Notes: a model not told the origin generated them from the sequence alone. A stretch of DNA of 64,000 nucleotides from Robertmurraya sp. FSL R5-0851 (GCF_038002965.1 NZ_JBBOOE010000001.1:2089001-2153000), one strand, 5' to 3'; counted from the first letter of the stretch, positions 25,806-34,354 are shown. Made by a program: numbers and translations.

Positions 25806-26378
25806 TTAAAGATGATCGAGTTGTTTAATCATTTCATCGGTTGTTACAATCGTAGCAAATTCCTTTTGGAGCATCGCTAATTCAAGCTCCTGAACGGTAT
25901 CAGCCGAGTGTTTTTTTCCATTGTGATCGGTAATCTCGAATGCCGCGATCGCATCTGAAACCAGATAGGTTTGATAACCTAGATTTCCACTCATTCTTGT
26001 AGTTGTTGAAATACAATGCTGTGTAGATAGACCTGTAATAACAACCGTTTTTATTTGCTGCTCACTTAAATACGTTTCCAGCTCCGTTCCTATAAAAGCA
26101 CTGTTTACTTGTTTTGTAAAAACCGTTTCATTTGGTTCTGGTTTGATTATGTCTTTAAACTCTGTTCCTTCATTGTTTGTATGGTGTAAAGGTGATTGGG
26201 GTTGAATGGATAGATGTTTGGAGTAAATGATCGGCCCCTTCCTCTTCCTCCACTCCGCTTGCAAACGTGCCATGTTTTCCTCTGCCTCTGGATTGTTTCT
26301 ATTCCCCCAATAAGGATGATCAAACCCTTTTTGAACATCAAGGATCAGTAAGGCTGGTAAGTTGATTAATTTTGTCAT
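25806..26378 (-). CDS. isochorismatase-like cysteine hydrolase
   Basis: 190 residues. The catalytic triad of the family is visible: Asp in LLILDVQKGF (residue 14), Lys in VFTKQVNSAF (near 89) and Cys in GLSTQHCISTTTRM (near 121). Members hydrolyse nicotinamide, N-carbamoyl compounds or isochorismate; the substrate here cannot be assigned. RBS GGAG, 7 bases before the ATG. Monocistronic. Confidence 0.9.
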   Translation of the reverse strand: MTKLINLPALLILDVQKGFDHPYWGNRNNPEAEENMARLQAEWRKRKGPIIYSKHLSIQPQSPLHHTNNEGTEFKDIIKPEPNETVFTKQVNSAFIGTELETYLSEQQIKTVVITGLSTQHCISTTTRMSGNLGYQTYLVSDAIAAFEITDHNGKKHSADTVQELELAMLQKEFATIVTTDEMIKQLDHL

Positions 26379-26502
26379 GAGCTAACTCCTAACTGATAAA
26401 CTTCTTCTACCACTTACATTGTTAACATGTGAAGTCCCTTTCATTACATAATTTTATCGTTAACAAGAAAGAGTAAGAAGAAAGTCATCAGGAGGTTATT
26501 AT

Positions 26503-26697
26503 ATGGATCACAAGGAATATACAGAAGTTGGAACGGATATTAATGAGGTCAAAAAGAAAAATGCGGAATCTGGCTTGTCTTATAATGAAGTAAAAGCGTT
26601 ACTGGCTCAAACAGGCGGCAAAGACACTAGTCAATACAGTGATACAGATGTAGAGGAAATTAGAAGTAGAATCCATGGACAAGACATCCAATCTTAG
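26503..26697 (+). CDS. small protein resembling gamma-type small acid-soluble spore proteins
   Basis: 64 residues, hydrophilic. The segment TEVGTDINEVKKKNAESGLS resembles the repeat of gamma-type SASP (E-x-x-T-D-x-x-V-K-K-x-N-A), but there is only one repeat and the second half (ALLAQTGGKDTSQYSDTDVE) is different. Spore storage or core function is inferred only. RBS AGGAGG. A terminator overlaps the stop codon, so it is transcribed alone. Confidence 0.65.
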   Translation: MDHKEYTEVGTDINEVKKKNAESGLSYNEVKALLAQTGGKDTSQYSDTDVEEIRSRIHGQDIQS

Positions 26698-26712
26698 TTG
26701 GATGTCTTTTTT
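26683..26712 (+). terminator. terminator of the SASP-like gene
   Basis: GACATCCAA / TTGGATGTC stem followed by T6; the TAG stop lies in the loop. Confidence 0.9.
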
Positions 26713-27037
26713 ACATTTCAAAAAAACTTTGTCTTTCAACTTTGCACACTCTTAAAGAGAAAGACTGATACCATTCGGATTTCCCCTTTTCCTGGGCGAT
26801 GATGTGTGCGGAATGCTCTTTCCACGCATGGATCGCATCTATGGAGTCCCAGTAAGAAACCGTAATTCCCAATTGTTCATCTCGGGCACTTTCTACCCCT
26901 AGAAATCCTGGCTGTTTGGAGGCTAATTCAACCATTTTAGTGGCCATTACTCCGTATCCATTGTCCGCATTCGTTCTTTGCGAGGAAAAAATCACCGCGT
27001 AATAAGGTGGTTCCGGTGTTTTCATTATTGCACTCAT
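26711..27037 (-). CDS. ABM-domain monooxygenase-like protein
   Basis: 108 residues. A ferredoxin-like antibiotic biosynthesis monooxygenase (ABM) fold: ASKQPGFLGVESARDEQLGI, then VSYWDSIDAIHAWKEHSAH, the two hallmark segments. Members include cofactor-free monooxygenases and heme-binding HmoA/HmoB/IsdG relatives; no extra motif decides which. RBS AGGGGG, 8 bases before the ATG. It runs in the same direction as the small membrane protein gene upstream. Confidence 0.82.
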   Translation of the reverse strand: MSAIMKTPEPPYYAVIFSSQRTNADNGYGVMATKMVELASKQPGFLGVESARDEQLGITVSYWDSIDAIHAWKEHSAHIIAQEKGKSEWYQSFSLRVCKVERQSFFEM

Positions 27038-27056
27038 ACAAGTTACCCCCTTCTAT

Positions 27057-27311
27057 CTAACCCATAAGATGAGAAAGAAAATATTGAAAGCCGTAAAATC
27101 CCATCGAACTCAGGCTCGTCACTAATAATGCAATCAATATGTACGGATTTTCTTTGTTTGGTTTTAACAAATAAAAAATGGATAAACCTAGTCCAATGAT
27201 AAAAAATACCAGCCAATACCATTCAAGAAAGGTATGTTCAAAATTTACTAAAAAATTGACAATGTAAAATAAATTAATGCCTAGTAATAAGTAAATGCTG
27301 ATTTTCTTCAA
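27057..27311 (-). CDS. small integral membrane protein of unknown function
   Basis: 84 residues, three hydrophobic segments (IYLLLGINLFYIVNFLVN, WLVFFIIGLGLSIFYLL, ILIALLVTSLSSMGFYGFQY). No family recognised. RBS AAGAAGGTG. It lies 19 bases upstream of the ABM protein gene and may be cotranscribed with it. Confidence 0.7.
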   Translation of the reverse strand: MKKISIYLLLGINLFYIVNFLVNFEHTFLEWYWLVFFIIGLGLSIFYLLKPNKENPYILIALLVTSLSSMGFYGFQYFLSHLMG

Positions 27312-27545
27312 AGTAACACCTTCTTTTTTATAATTGAAATTTATATGTTGTTTGAATCAAATGCGATTGGCATGTTCGTGGTAGGACTCCTTTAAGACTT
27401 GAGATCCGTTGAATAGACGTTTTTATATTGTATCATATAATGGGAAATGTTGGGGTGTTTGGAGGACGTTCTAAATATGAATGGTTAATATATAGGATGA
27501 AAATAGCCAATAATAATTCCGACTACATAGAAAGGAGTGAAACTC

Positions 27546-27671
27546 TTGACCAACCGAAACGATAACCGCGAACGTAAAAATAAGTATCCGAACAATAAAC
27601 AGCAAGATACAGAATTCTCAAAGGAAAAAGATATTCGTAGCGAAATCACCAAGAAAGATTTAAATAAATAA
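27546..27671 (+). CDS. 41-residue hydrophilic peptide (possibly spore-associated)
   Basis: A TTG start at 27546 follows GAAAGGAGTG by 6 bases and opens a 41-codon frame beginning MTNRNDNRERKNKYPNNKQQ, with a tail EFSKEKDIRSEITKKDLNK. It is highly charged and Asn-rich, in the style of minor spore proteins such as YfhD, but I cannot name it. The excellent ribosome binding site and an immediate strong terminator make it a real gene. Confidence 0.7.
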   Translation: MTNRNDNRERKNKYPNNKQQDTEFSKEKDIRSEITKKDLNK

Positions 27672-27678
27672 AACAAAA

Positions 27679-27706
27679 ACGCTTGGGTTTACCTAAGCGT
27701 TTTTTT
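27679..27706 (+). terminator. terminator of the 41-residue peptide gene
   Basis: ACGCTTGGGT / ACCTAAGCGT stem followed by T7. Confidence 0.9.
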
Positions 27707-27745
27707 GAATTATATTGTGTCATCGATATGTGAGACAACTAGGTT

Positions 27746-28150
27746 TTAGTGATTTTTAAACCAGACAAACCAGCCGCTCTCTTCTTTTTTGGCAATAAAG
27801 ATCTGGCCTTGGCTTCCACTGGTAGCCTTCACTTTTGGAAAATGCAAACGGACGAGCCAGGATCTGTCTGCCACCTCTTTTCCGCAAAAGTGTTTAGCCA
27901 TACCGTAATAATTTTCTTCCTCACTTTTACCCACTGTCCTCGGAAAAGGTTTTAGTGAAACGACCTCCCATTCTGAATAAAGCTCTGGAAACTCTCCCAC
28001 TTCATAAGCAATCGGAACAAGAACCCGCAACGCTTTTTCCACTTCATGAATGTTTTCAATGGATACTACTTCGAGTGTATGGGAATCAGGACATTCCTTT
28101 GGCTGTGCATAGCTGGTATTAGAAGTAACGAATCGAAAATATGCAGGAAG
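27746..28150 (-). pseudogene. 5'-truncated gene of unknown function
   Basis: The frame encodes a coherent C-terminal part of about 130 residues (AYFRFVTSNTSYAQPKECPD, AKHFCGKEVADRSWLVRLHF, IFIAKKEESGWFVWFKNH). Upstream of about 28150 it merely reads through the antisense of a YhcN/YlaJ gene fragment. The natural start and promoter are missing, so this is the surviving 3' portion of a gene. I do not recognise the family. Confidence 0.65.
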
Positions 28151-28431
28151 TTCGCCACGCAAACGTGATTGTGACTGAGAATAATGCTTATGTTGCAGTC
28201 GTGTTAGAGGACAACACAAAAGGTGATGTTCGAGAGGACTTAGAAAAGAAAATTTCGGATCAAGTAAAATCAACCGACAAAGGAATCAATAATGTTTTTG
28301 TTTCAAGTAACCCAGACTTCGTTGATCGTATGGGAGATTATGGAGACAAGATCCAAAAGGGTGAACCGGTTAAAGGATTGTTTGAGGAATTTACAGAAAT
28401 GGTTCAGCGTGTTTTTCCTAGTGGAAGATAA
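28141..28431 (+). pseudogene. 5'-truncated YhcN/YlaJ-family sporulation lipoprotein
   Basis: The frame from 28141 encodes EVRHANVIVTENNAYVAVVL, DQVKSTDKGINNVFVSSNPD and KGLFEEFTEMVQRVFPSGR, which is the C-terminal domain of YhcN/YlaJ sporulation lipoproteins. The signal peptide, lipobox and first half of the protein are missing, and there is no ribosome binding site before the ATG. Directly upstream begins another truncated gene on the opposite strand, so a deletion removed both 5' ends. Confidence 0.85.
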
Positions 28432-28435
28432 AAAG

Positions 28436-28486
28436 ATAAGGGCGAAGCTGACTTTGTGTGATCCAAGTGTCATCTTCGCCCTTCTT
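28436..28486. terminator. terminator between the YhcN-like remnant and the ZIP gene
   Basis: AAGGGCGAAG / CTTCGCCCTT stem with a long loop; lies between convergent genes. Confidence 0.7.
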
Positions 28487-28500
28487 GGTGATTTTAATTC

Positions 28501-29232
28501 TTATCGAAAAACCTCTGTCAAGAGTACCATAGACACAAACCCAAAGATAAATGCCCAGGTGGATGCCCTTTCGTTTCCGTCTCCATGGCTTTCTGGAATT
28601 AGTTCCTTATAAACCACAAATAGCATGGAACCAGCTGCAAATGCTAGTCCATAAGGAATCAACGGCTCAAATGTCCCCCCCAAGAGTACGCCTATTAAAC
28701 CTGCAGACATTTCAATAACTCCAGTTAAAGTTGCAAGTAAAATAGAACGTATCACACTTACATTTTGACTCAATAAAAACAATGCAACCAAAAATCCGTC
28801 TGGGACATTCTGTAACCCTATGGCAAACGACACAAGCGAACCAACCTCATAGTTTTCACTTGCATTACTGATCCCTACCGATAATCCTTCTGGTAGATTA
28901 TGAAGACACATAGCTACAAGAAACAATAAAACCACTCTCTTTTTTCTTGAGGATTGCTCCGAATGGTTGAGGTCAACATGCGGAATCATACTTTCCAACA
29001 AGGTTAGAACGAGTGTTCCAAATAAGATTCCAACCACCAAAACCATTACATTTGATAGCTGAATAGCATTTGGAATTAACCCGTAGGCAGATGCAGCGAC
29101 CATGATTCCCGCTGTGGAAGCTAATAACATATCTTTTCCTTTATGAGAAACATCTCTTACGAGTAAAATAGGCAAGGCGCCTAAACCGGTACATAATGAT
29201 GAGACAATAATTGGGAGTAAGGACATGGACAA
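28501..29232 (-). CDS. ZIP family metal transporter
   Basis: 243 residues, about eight membrane segments. The metal-binding motifs of TM4 and TM5 are LHNLPEGLSVG and LQNVPDGFLVAL; the second is a variant of the usual HEIPEG, with Gln/Asn in place of His/Glu, which may change metal preference. A His-containing loop (HVDLNHSEQSSRKK) lies between TM3 and TM4. GufA-type ZIP importers take up zinc, iron or manganese. RBS GGAGG, 6 bases before the ATG. Confidence 0.9.
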   Translation of the reverse strand: MSMSLLPIIVSSLCTGLGALPILLVRDVSHKGKDMLLASTAGIMVAASAYGLIPNAIQLSNVMVLVVGILFGTLVLTLLESMIPHVDLNHSEQSSRKKRVVLLFLVAMCLHNLPEGLSVGISNASENYEVGSLVSFAIGLQNVPDGFLVALFLLSQNVSVIRSILLATLTGVIEMSAGLIGVLLGGTFEPLIPYGLAFAAGSMLFVVYKELIPESHGDGNERASTWAFIFGFVSMVLLTEVFR

Positions 29233-29289
29233 CCTCCATTAGATTATATACCCATCATATGTATAACTTGTCCAAGCATTCTTGTAAAA

Positions 29290-29398
29290 AAATAGACAGC
29301 TATTCTTTCATGAATAACTGTCCGTTTTTTATTAAGGCTATTTCCACGTTAAAATCGGCTTTAGATTTTAACAACAATCTTTGCGAAAACAGCCTTTA
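29290..29398. terminator. terminators between the ZIP and antiporter genes
   Basis: On the plus strand GACAGCTATTC / GAATAACTGTC is followed by T6 (about 29294-29330), although no plus-strand gene precedes it. On the minus strand AAGGCTGTTTTC pairs loosely with GGAAATAGCCTT, followed by a mixed T-run, and ends the antiporter gene. Confidence 0.5.
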
Positions 29399-30862
29399 TT
29401 AAAACTCATGGTCCTTAAACATCTCTTTTAACTTCCCGATGCTGCTCCTTGGTGTGAGGATGTATAGAATATCACCTTCAAGCAAACAAGTATCCCCTCT
29501 TGGTGTGAGCAATTTATCCGAGCGAATGATGGCGTTGATTAGGACATTTTCTGGAAATAAAATGTCTACGATTTTTTTGTTCACTAACAGATCTTCTTTA
29601 TGGATTTCGTACTCGATGATTTCAGCATTGGCTTTTCCGATAGAGACAAGTTCCAATGAGTGTGCAGGGGTGGATTTCTTTGGTCCCGTTAGCCCTAGTT
29701 TCTCAGCGAGTAAAAGAATGGTTGACCCTTGAATCAAAGCAGATGTAAAAACGACGAAGAAAACGACATTAAAGATCGTCTGACTATCGGCAATTCCCGC
29801 AAGCATAGGGAATGTTGCCAAAACGATCGGCACCGCTCCGCGTAATCCTGCCCAAGAGACAAAGATCTTTTCTTTATGGTTAAAATCCATCTTTATCGTT
29901 GAGAGGTAAACTGCGATCGGACGTGCAACAAAGATTAAAGCTACTGAAATAAGGATACCTTTTATCATCACATCAGAAGTAAAAAGCTGAGATGGGAAAA
30001 CCAACAATCCTAGAAGGATAAACATTAAGATCTGCATCATCCAGGCAAACCCTTCATTGAATCGGAAAATGGACGTTTTATAGGTTAAGTCAGAATTTCC
30101 TATAACAAGGGCTGCCACGTATACGGCTAACAATCCACTTGCATGTGCCAACGCTGTGAAACTATAGGTTAGTAAGGCAAAAGCTACTGCAAAAATGGGA
30201 TAAAGTCCACTAGAATCTAGATTAATACGATTAATTGCCATGGTTGCTAGTTTCCCAAAGATGACCCCAATAAGTAATCCCATTCCCATCTGCCAAAAGA
30301 AAGATAGGATAAGTAGGAACACGTTCGTTTCCTCAATCGTCAGCAATTGAATAAACATTAATGTTAAGAACATGGCCATAGGATCGTTCGTACCAGATTC
30401 AGCTTCTAGAGTTGATCCAAGTTTAGGGTTAATGTTCTGCCCCTTTAATACAGCAAAGACAGCAGCCGCATCGGTAGAACCTACGATAGACCCAATTAAA
30501 AATGCTTCAAGCCAAGGTAAATCAAATAATAAATTAACAACAACAGCTACCACGGAAGTCGTAATTAATACTCCTATGGTTGCAAGAGATAACGATGGCT
30601 TCAATACCGATTTTACTGTTGTCCATCTTGTCTGCAACCCACCCTCAAACAAAATGATAATCAGTGCTAGTACACCAATTAACTGTGCGTATGTGGCATT
30701 ATCGAAATAGATGATTCCTAACCCATCACTTCCAACAATCATCCCTACGGCTAAAAAGAGAATAAGAGCTGGCATGCCAAGTCGACTTGAGAATTTGGTC
30801 GTGATGATTCCTATAATCAGAAGTAACGAACCTAGTAAAATCGAGTAATCAATATTAATCAT
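29399..30862 (-). CDS. CPA1-family K+/H+ or Na+/H+ antiporter with a C-terminal RCK_C domain
   Basis: 487 residues. About 12-13 membrane segments of the NhaP2/CvrA type include GSIVGSTDAAAVFAVLKGQN, EAESGTNDPMAMFLTLMFIQ (the ND ion-binding pair) and WAGLRGAVPIVLATFPML. The last 85 residues form a TrkA_C/RCK_C regulatory domain (EIHKEDLLVNKKIVDILFPE). Such proteins exchange K+ or Na+ for protons and respond to nucleotides through the RCK domain. RBS GGGGGAG. The integrase-like gene lies 14 bases upstream. Confidence 0.9.
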   Translation of the reverse strand: MINIDYSILLGSLLLIIGIITTKFSSRLGMPALILFLAVGMIVGSDGLGIIYFDNATYAQLIGVLALIIILFEGGLQTRWTTVKSVLKPSLSLATIGVLITTSVVAVVVNLLFDLPWLEAFLIGSIVGSTDAAAVFAVLKGQNINPKLGSTLEAESGTNDPMAMFLTLMFIQLLTIEETNVFLLILSFFWQMGMGLLIGVIFGKLATMAINRINLDSSGLYPIFAVAFALLTYSFTALAHASGLLAVYVAALVIGNSDLTYKTSIFRFNEGFAWMMQILMFILLGLLVFPSQLFTSDVMIKGILISVALIFVARPIAVYLSTIKMDFNHKEKIFVSWAGLRGAVPIVLATFPMLAGIADSQTIFNVVFFVVFTSALIQGSTILLLAEKLGLTGPKKSTPAHSLELVSIGKANAEIIEYEIHKEDLLVNKKIVDILFPENVLINAIIRSDKLLTPRGDTCLLEGDILYILTPRSSIGKLKEMFKDHEF

Positions 30863-30876
30863 GTTTTTTCTCCCCC

Positions 30877-31431
30877 TTATAAATTCACATCGATTTCTGT
30901 TTTGATTTCTTCCTCCTTTTTGATTCCTAAATATTTTAATGTCTCAGAAGAGGATGTATGGTGAAAAATCTTTTGTAGAAGTGCAATGGCGATTCCTTTT
31001 TTGTAGGCGTGATAACCAAAGGTTTTTCTCATGGAGTGTGTTCCAATATTCCCTTCAATCCCCACATGTTTTGCCGCTTTGTTGATGATTCGATACGCCT
31101 GTTGTCTCGTAATGGGGTCATTCGTTTTAGAGGATTTAAAAACATAATCACTATAAAGATAGGAAATTGAGGAAAGATAAAGAGATATAGCGTATTTCAC
31201 CTTTGAATTCACATAAATGGGGATTTCCTGCTCTTCTCGCTCCATGAAATTCTTAGTACTACCATTTTCGTTAAGGATGTCACACCACTTGATGGTCAAT
31301 ATTTCACTAATTTTCAAGCCTGTATTTATTCCAAGAACAAATAATAAATAATCTCTAGCCGACTGGTCTTTTAGATGCTTTTTAAGAGCTTTTATTTTTG
31401 TCGTATCACGAATCGCATCTACATATTCCAT
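30877..31431 (-). CDS. solitary tyrosine recombinase catalytic domain
   Basis: 184 residues from ATG 31431, which follows AGAAGGG. The protein contains only the catalytic domain of phage-type integrases: box I is GINTGLKISEILTIKW, box II is GTHSMRKTFGYHAY (HxxR present), then IFHHTSSSETLKYLG with the tyrosine. The usual Arg of box I (GLRISEL) is Lys here. No attachment site or phage genes are nearby, and the gene is followed 14 bases later by the antiporter gene. It is probably a domesticated integrase of the type common in Bacillus chromosomes; activity is uncertain because of the Lys. Confidence 0.85.
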   Translation of the reverse strand: MEYVDAIRDTTKIKALKKHLKDQSARDYLLFVLGINTGLKISEILTIKWCDILNENGSTKNFMEREEQEIPIYVNSKVKYAISLYLSSISYLYSDYVFKSSKTNDPITRQQAYRIINKAAKHVGIEGNIGTHSMRKTFGYHAYKKGIAIALLQKIFHHTSSSETLKYLGIKKEEEIKTEIDVNL

Positions 31432-31572
31432 AGTGTTTGATTCCCTTCTTCTGAGCATATAATTGGTAACATAACCTTATTATATTATATACTTATGTTA
31501 CATACAAATATGTTGCTTACAAGGCTCTTTATTTTATATTTATTACATTTAATAGAAAAGGCGTGATGGGTT

Positions 31573-32157
31573 TTGACAGATTTAGCATTAGAAAAAAGAC
31601 AACACCGTAGATTATCTGTACGAAGAATTGTACAAAGAGGTGTATTTATTACCATTGGGGCTTTGTTAATGGCTGTAGGGTTAGAGATATTCTTGATTCC
31701 TAACCAGGTTATTGATGGTGGTGTAACCGGGGTTTCAATTATGCTTTCCCATATCACTGGAATTAAATTAGGGATCTTTCTTTTCATACTAAACTTACCT
31801 TTTGTATATCTAGGTTATAAGCAATTTGGAAAAACATTTGCGATTTCCACCATCTATGGAATTATCATGTTATCCTTATTTGCAACATTTTTTCATCCAG
31901 TCGATCCATTCACCGATGACATTTTACTAGCTACGATGATGCCATTACCGACCGTCTTGGTAGAGGGGTTACCTTTTTACACGGAGAAGGTGCTTATACA
32001 GGCGATGAAAAAAAGGTCATTTTCTGTATCATCACAAGGCTAGAAGAATCGAAAATGACTAGTATTGTTGAAGAAATTGACCCCTCTGCCTTTTTAGCCA
32101 TTGCAGATATTGCGGAGGTTAGAGGCGGAAGATTTAAGAAAAAAGCCATCCATTAGA
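31573..32157 (+). pseudogene. YitT-family membrane protein with an internal deletion
   Basis: The TTG start at 31573 leads into a YitT N terminus with three membrane segments (GALLMAVGLEIFLIPNQVID, ending FTDDILLA). At about 31935 the sequence jumps to the cytosolic C-terminal DUF2179 domain in another frame (DAITDRLGRGVTFLHGEGAY, FCIITRLEESKMTSIVEEID), which ends at 32157. About 100 internal residues and the frame are lost. The normal family length is about 280-290 residues. Confidence 0.88.
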
Positions 32158-32161
32158 ACAA

Positions 32162-32201
32162 AAAGACCTCTCTCATTTTTTCCTGAGTGAGGTCTTTCTT
32201 T
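32162..32201. terminator. terminator between the YitT remnant and the SRAP gene
   Basis: AAAGACCTC / GAGGTCTTT stem with T-rich flanks on both strands. Confidence 0.82.
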
Positions 32202-32871
32202 ACTGGCTATTCATCGGTTGAAGAATTTCTGGAACTTCATTTTTCGGACTATTTACTAATGGAGAAATCTCATACTTCACCATTTCGTGGGCTGGATAAG
32301 GTCTTAACAACGATTTTAACATTGTGGTATCTTGGTTATTCGGGTCTAACCAGGTGTCGTAGTCCTCTTTTTTTAAAATAACTGGCATTCGATCGTGAAC
32401 ATCCTCTGTCACTTCGTTTGGTGTGGTTGTGATAATTGTACAAGTGACAATTGGTGACTGCCCTTCCTTTTTCCAAACATCATAAAGCCCTGCTAGTGCA
32501 AATGGCTTGTGATCCTTCATGACAAATCGATACGGTTGTTTCTCTTTCCCATTCTTCTTCCACTCATAGAAGCCATCGCTCAAGATGAGGCATCGTCGCT
32601 GTTTGAAAGGTTGTTTAAATGATGGTTTTTCATCGATTCCTTCACTTCGAGCATTAATCATTTTATACCCTATTTTCGGATCATCCGCCCAATATGGGAC
32701 CAAGCCCCATTTCAAATACGCTCCTTTTCGTCCCCCTTTGTTTTGACCGATCGCAAGCACCATTTGACTGGGAGCTATATTATACCTTGGTCCAATTTCC
32801 TCAAAGAATTCAAATTCAAACTGCCTCTTTAAATTATATATTTCTTCGGTTAAGGAAAATCTTCCACACAT
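32200..32871 (-). CDS. SRAP domain (YedK/HMCES-like) abasic-site DNA-protein crosslink protein
   Basis: 223 residues starting MCGRF; the Cys at position 2 is the catalytic nucleophile that forms a thiazolidine crosslink to abasic sites in single-stranded DNA. The start at 32871 is fixed by this Cys and by GAGGTG 8 bases upstream. Other conserved residues are Asn in RYNIAPSQ, Glu in SDGFYEWKK and His in VHDRMPVILK. It acts in the SOS response to protect abasic sites at replication forks. Monocistronic. Confidence 0.93.
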   Translation of the reverse strand: MCGRFSLTEEIYNLKRQFEFEFFEEIGPRYNIAPSQMVLAIGQNKGGRKGAYLKWGLVPYWADDPKIGYKMINARSEGIDEKPSFKQPFKQRRCLILSDGFYEWKKNGKEKQPYRFVMKDHKPFALAGLYDVWKKEGQSPIVTCTIITTTPNEVTEDVHDRMPVILKKEDYDTWLDPNNQDTTMLKSLLRPYPAHEMVKYEISPLVNSPKNEVPEILQPMNSQ

Positions 32872-33015
32872 GGAACGCACACCTCTCTTGCTTGAACTTT
32901 ATATATGTATCATTATAACGATTTGCCATCCATTTTATTATTATTCTAAATTATCTTAATTTCCTTGAAAAATTTTCTATGAACCTTTACCCTTAATGTC
33001 AAGGGAGTGAACATC

Positions 33016-33765
33016 ATGAGTGATCTATCAAATGTCAATTACAGCCAGATTGTTGAATATTCGCTTGACCCCATTATTATTCATACCAATTTAAAGATCA
33101 TTTACATCAACCAAGCAGCTGCAGCTTTTTTTAGAACCACCATAGAAGAGGCGATTGGCCTTAACCCGCTTGATATTTTTCAAGAATTCTCCAAGGCTGC
33201 CATTGAAAAAAGAATCCAATCTGCTTACGAGCAACCAATGCCAGTCATTGAAGAAACTGTTTTCCGAATGGACGGGACCACGGTAGATATTGACTTGTAT
33301 TGTCATCCTGCTCCGATTGGGAATCAAAGGGCTATTCAATCCCTCGTATGGGACATTACAGAACGAAAAGAAAACGAAAACCAACAAAAGGAAATGCAAA
33401 AACAAATTAATGAGTTATCATTAACTCTAGTGCCTTTTACGAATGAGATATCTGTCCTCCCACTTGTAGGATCAATCAATGAGGAACGAGCGAGGCAGCT
33501 TCTTGATACGATACCGATGAAAGTGCAAAAACAAAAGGTAGAATGCCTCATTTTCGATTTCTCTGGGATCTTTAGTCTAGATAACTTAGTTGCTGATACT
33601 CTTTTTAATATCGTTCATGTTATGTCACTTTTAGGTGTACGTTCTGTTATTACTGGACTAAGGCCACAATTGGCTAAGCTCTCGGTCGATCAAGGACTAA
33701 ACTTATCGTCCACTCACTCGTTTGCCACTGTTAAGGATGCGATTGGATATTTTCAAGGAAGATAA
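33016..33765 (+). CDS. PAS-STAS protein (RsbR-like, atypical STAS)
   Basis: 249 residues. A PAS domain (residues about 8-115: YSLDPIIIHTNLKIIYINQA, QSLVWDITERKENENQQKEM) is joined by a coiled-coil linker to a C-terminal STAS domain (LTLVPFTNEISVLPLVGSIN, LIFDFSGIFSLDNLVADTLF). RsbR-type stressosome proteins are phosphorylated on a Thr in D-I-S-G-V-x-x-x-D-T; here that position is Asn (SLDN), so this partner may not be phosphorylated normally. The start at 33016 follows GGGAGTG by 6 bases. It stands alone, with no RsbS, RsbT or RsbX gene nearby. Confidence 0.85.
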   Translation: MSDLSNVNYSQIVEYSLDPIIIHTNLKIIYINQAAAAFFRTTIEEAIGLNPLDIFQEFSKAAIEKRIQSAYEQPMPVIEETVFRMDGTTVDIDLYCHPAPIGNQRAIQSLVWDITERKENENQQKEMQKQINELSLTLVPFTNEISVLPLVGSINEERARQLLDTIPMKVQKQKVECLIFDFSGIFSLDNLVADTLFNIVHVMSLLGVRSVITGLRPQLAKLSVDQGLNLSSTHSFATVKDAIGYFQGR

Positions 33766-33847
33766 AAAGAGCTAGAGATAGTGAGGTTTTGTACCTTACT
33801 ATATTTATAGGGTGTAAATAAATTTTTACACCCCGAAGGTAGTAATT

Positions 33848-34354
33848 CTAAATAGACTCTCCCCTATTCATGATTTTTTCATATTTGCAATGATCATCGG
33901 TTATTCCTTTCAACTCAAACCCATTATTTTCGTAAAATCGGTTCAATTTTTCATTTTCTGCAACACAATCCAATCTTACTCTGTCTATCTCTCTCGTAGA
34001 AAGCCACTCAATCACTTTTTGACCTATTCCCTTCCTCATAAAGGCTGGAGAAATGGCGAGTCTATGCAAATAGGAGGTATTTGCTGGAAGATCATCTCCC
34101 CAAATATGTTGGTCCCATTCCCCTGCCTCCGGTAAAAGAGTGAATGTAGCTATAAATGCTTCATCTTTTTCGACTATATAGGTCAGTCCGTTGGAGATCC
34201 ACTCTTTTAGCTCGTCATCTTCTCCCTCTAATAAAAAACTCCATTGGTTGATTTTTGTATCCTTCATCCATTGTGCAAGTGTATTTAGTAAGTTATGAAC
34301 TTGATCACTGTCATTAGTGGTGGCAACTCTAATATGTAAATCTGAAATTCCCAT
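33848..34354 (-). CDS. GNAT family N-acetyltransferase
   Basis: 168 residues. The acetyl-CoA binding loop is RLAISPAFMRKGIGQKVIEW (R-K-G-I-G), and the C-terminal motif is RVRLDCVAENEKLNRFYENN followed by GFELKG. Acceptor unknown. RBS GAGGAGGG. Convergent with the PAS-STAS gene. Confidence 0.9.
   Translation of the reverse strand: MGISDLHIRVATTNDSDQVHNLLNTLAQWMKDTKINQWSFLLEGEDDELKEWISNGLTYIVEKDEAFIATFTLLPEAGEWDQHIWGDDLPANTSYLHRLAISPAFMRKGIGQKVIEWLSTREIDRVRLDCVAENEKLNRFYENNGFELKGITDDHCKYEKIMNRGESI

Noticed and set aside
27746..28273. Full 175-codon minus-strand gene
   Set aside because: Its first 40 codons are antisense to a recognisable YhcN/YlaJ coding segment, so only the later part is a real gene remnant.
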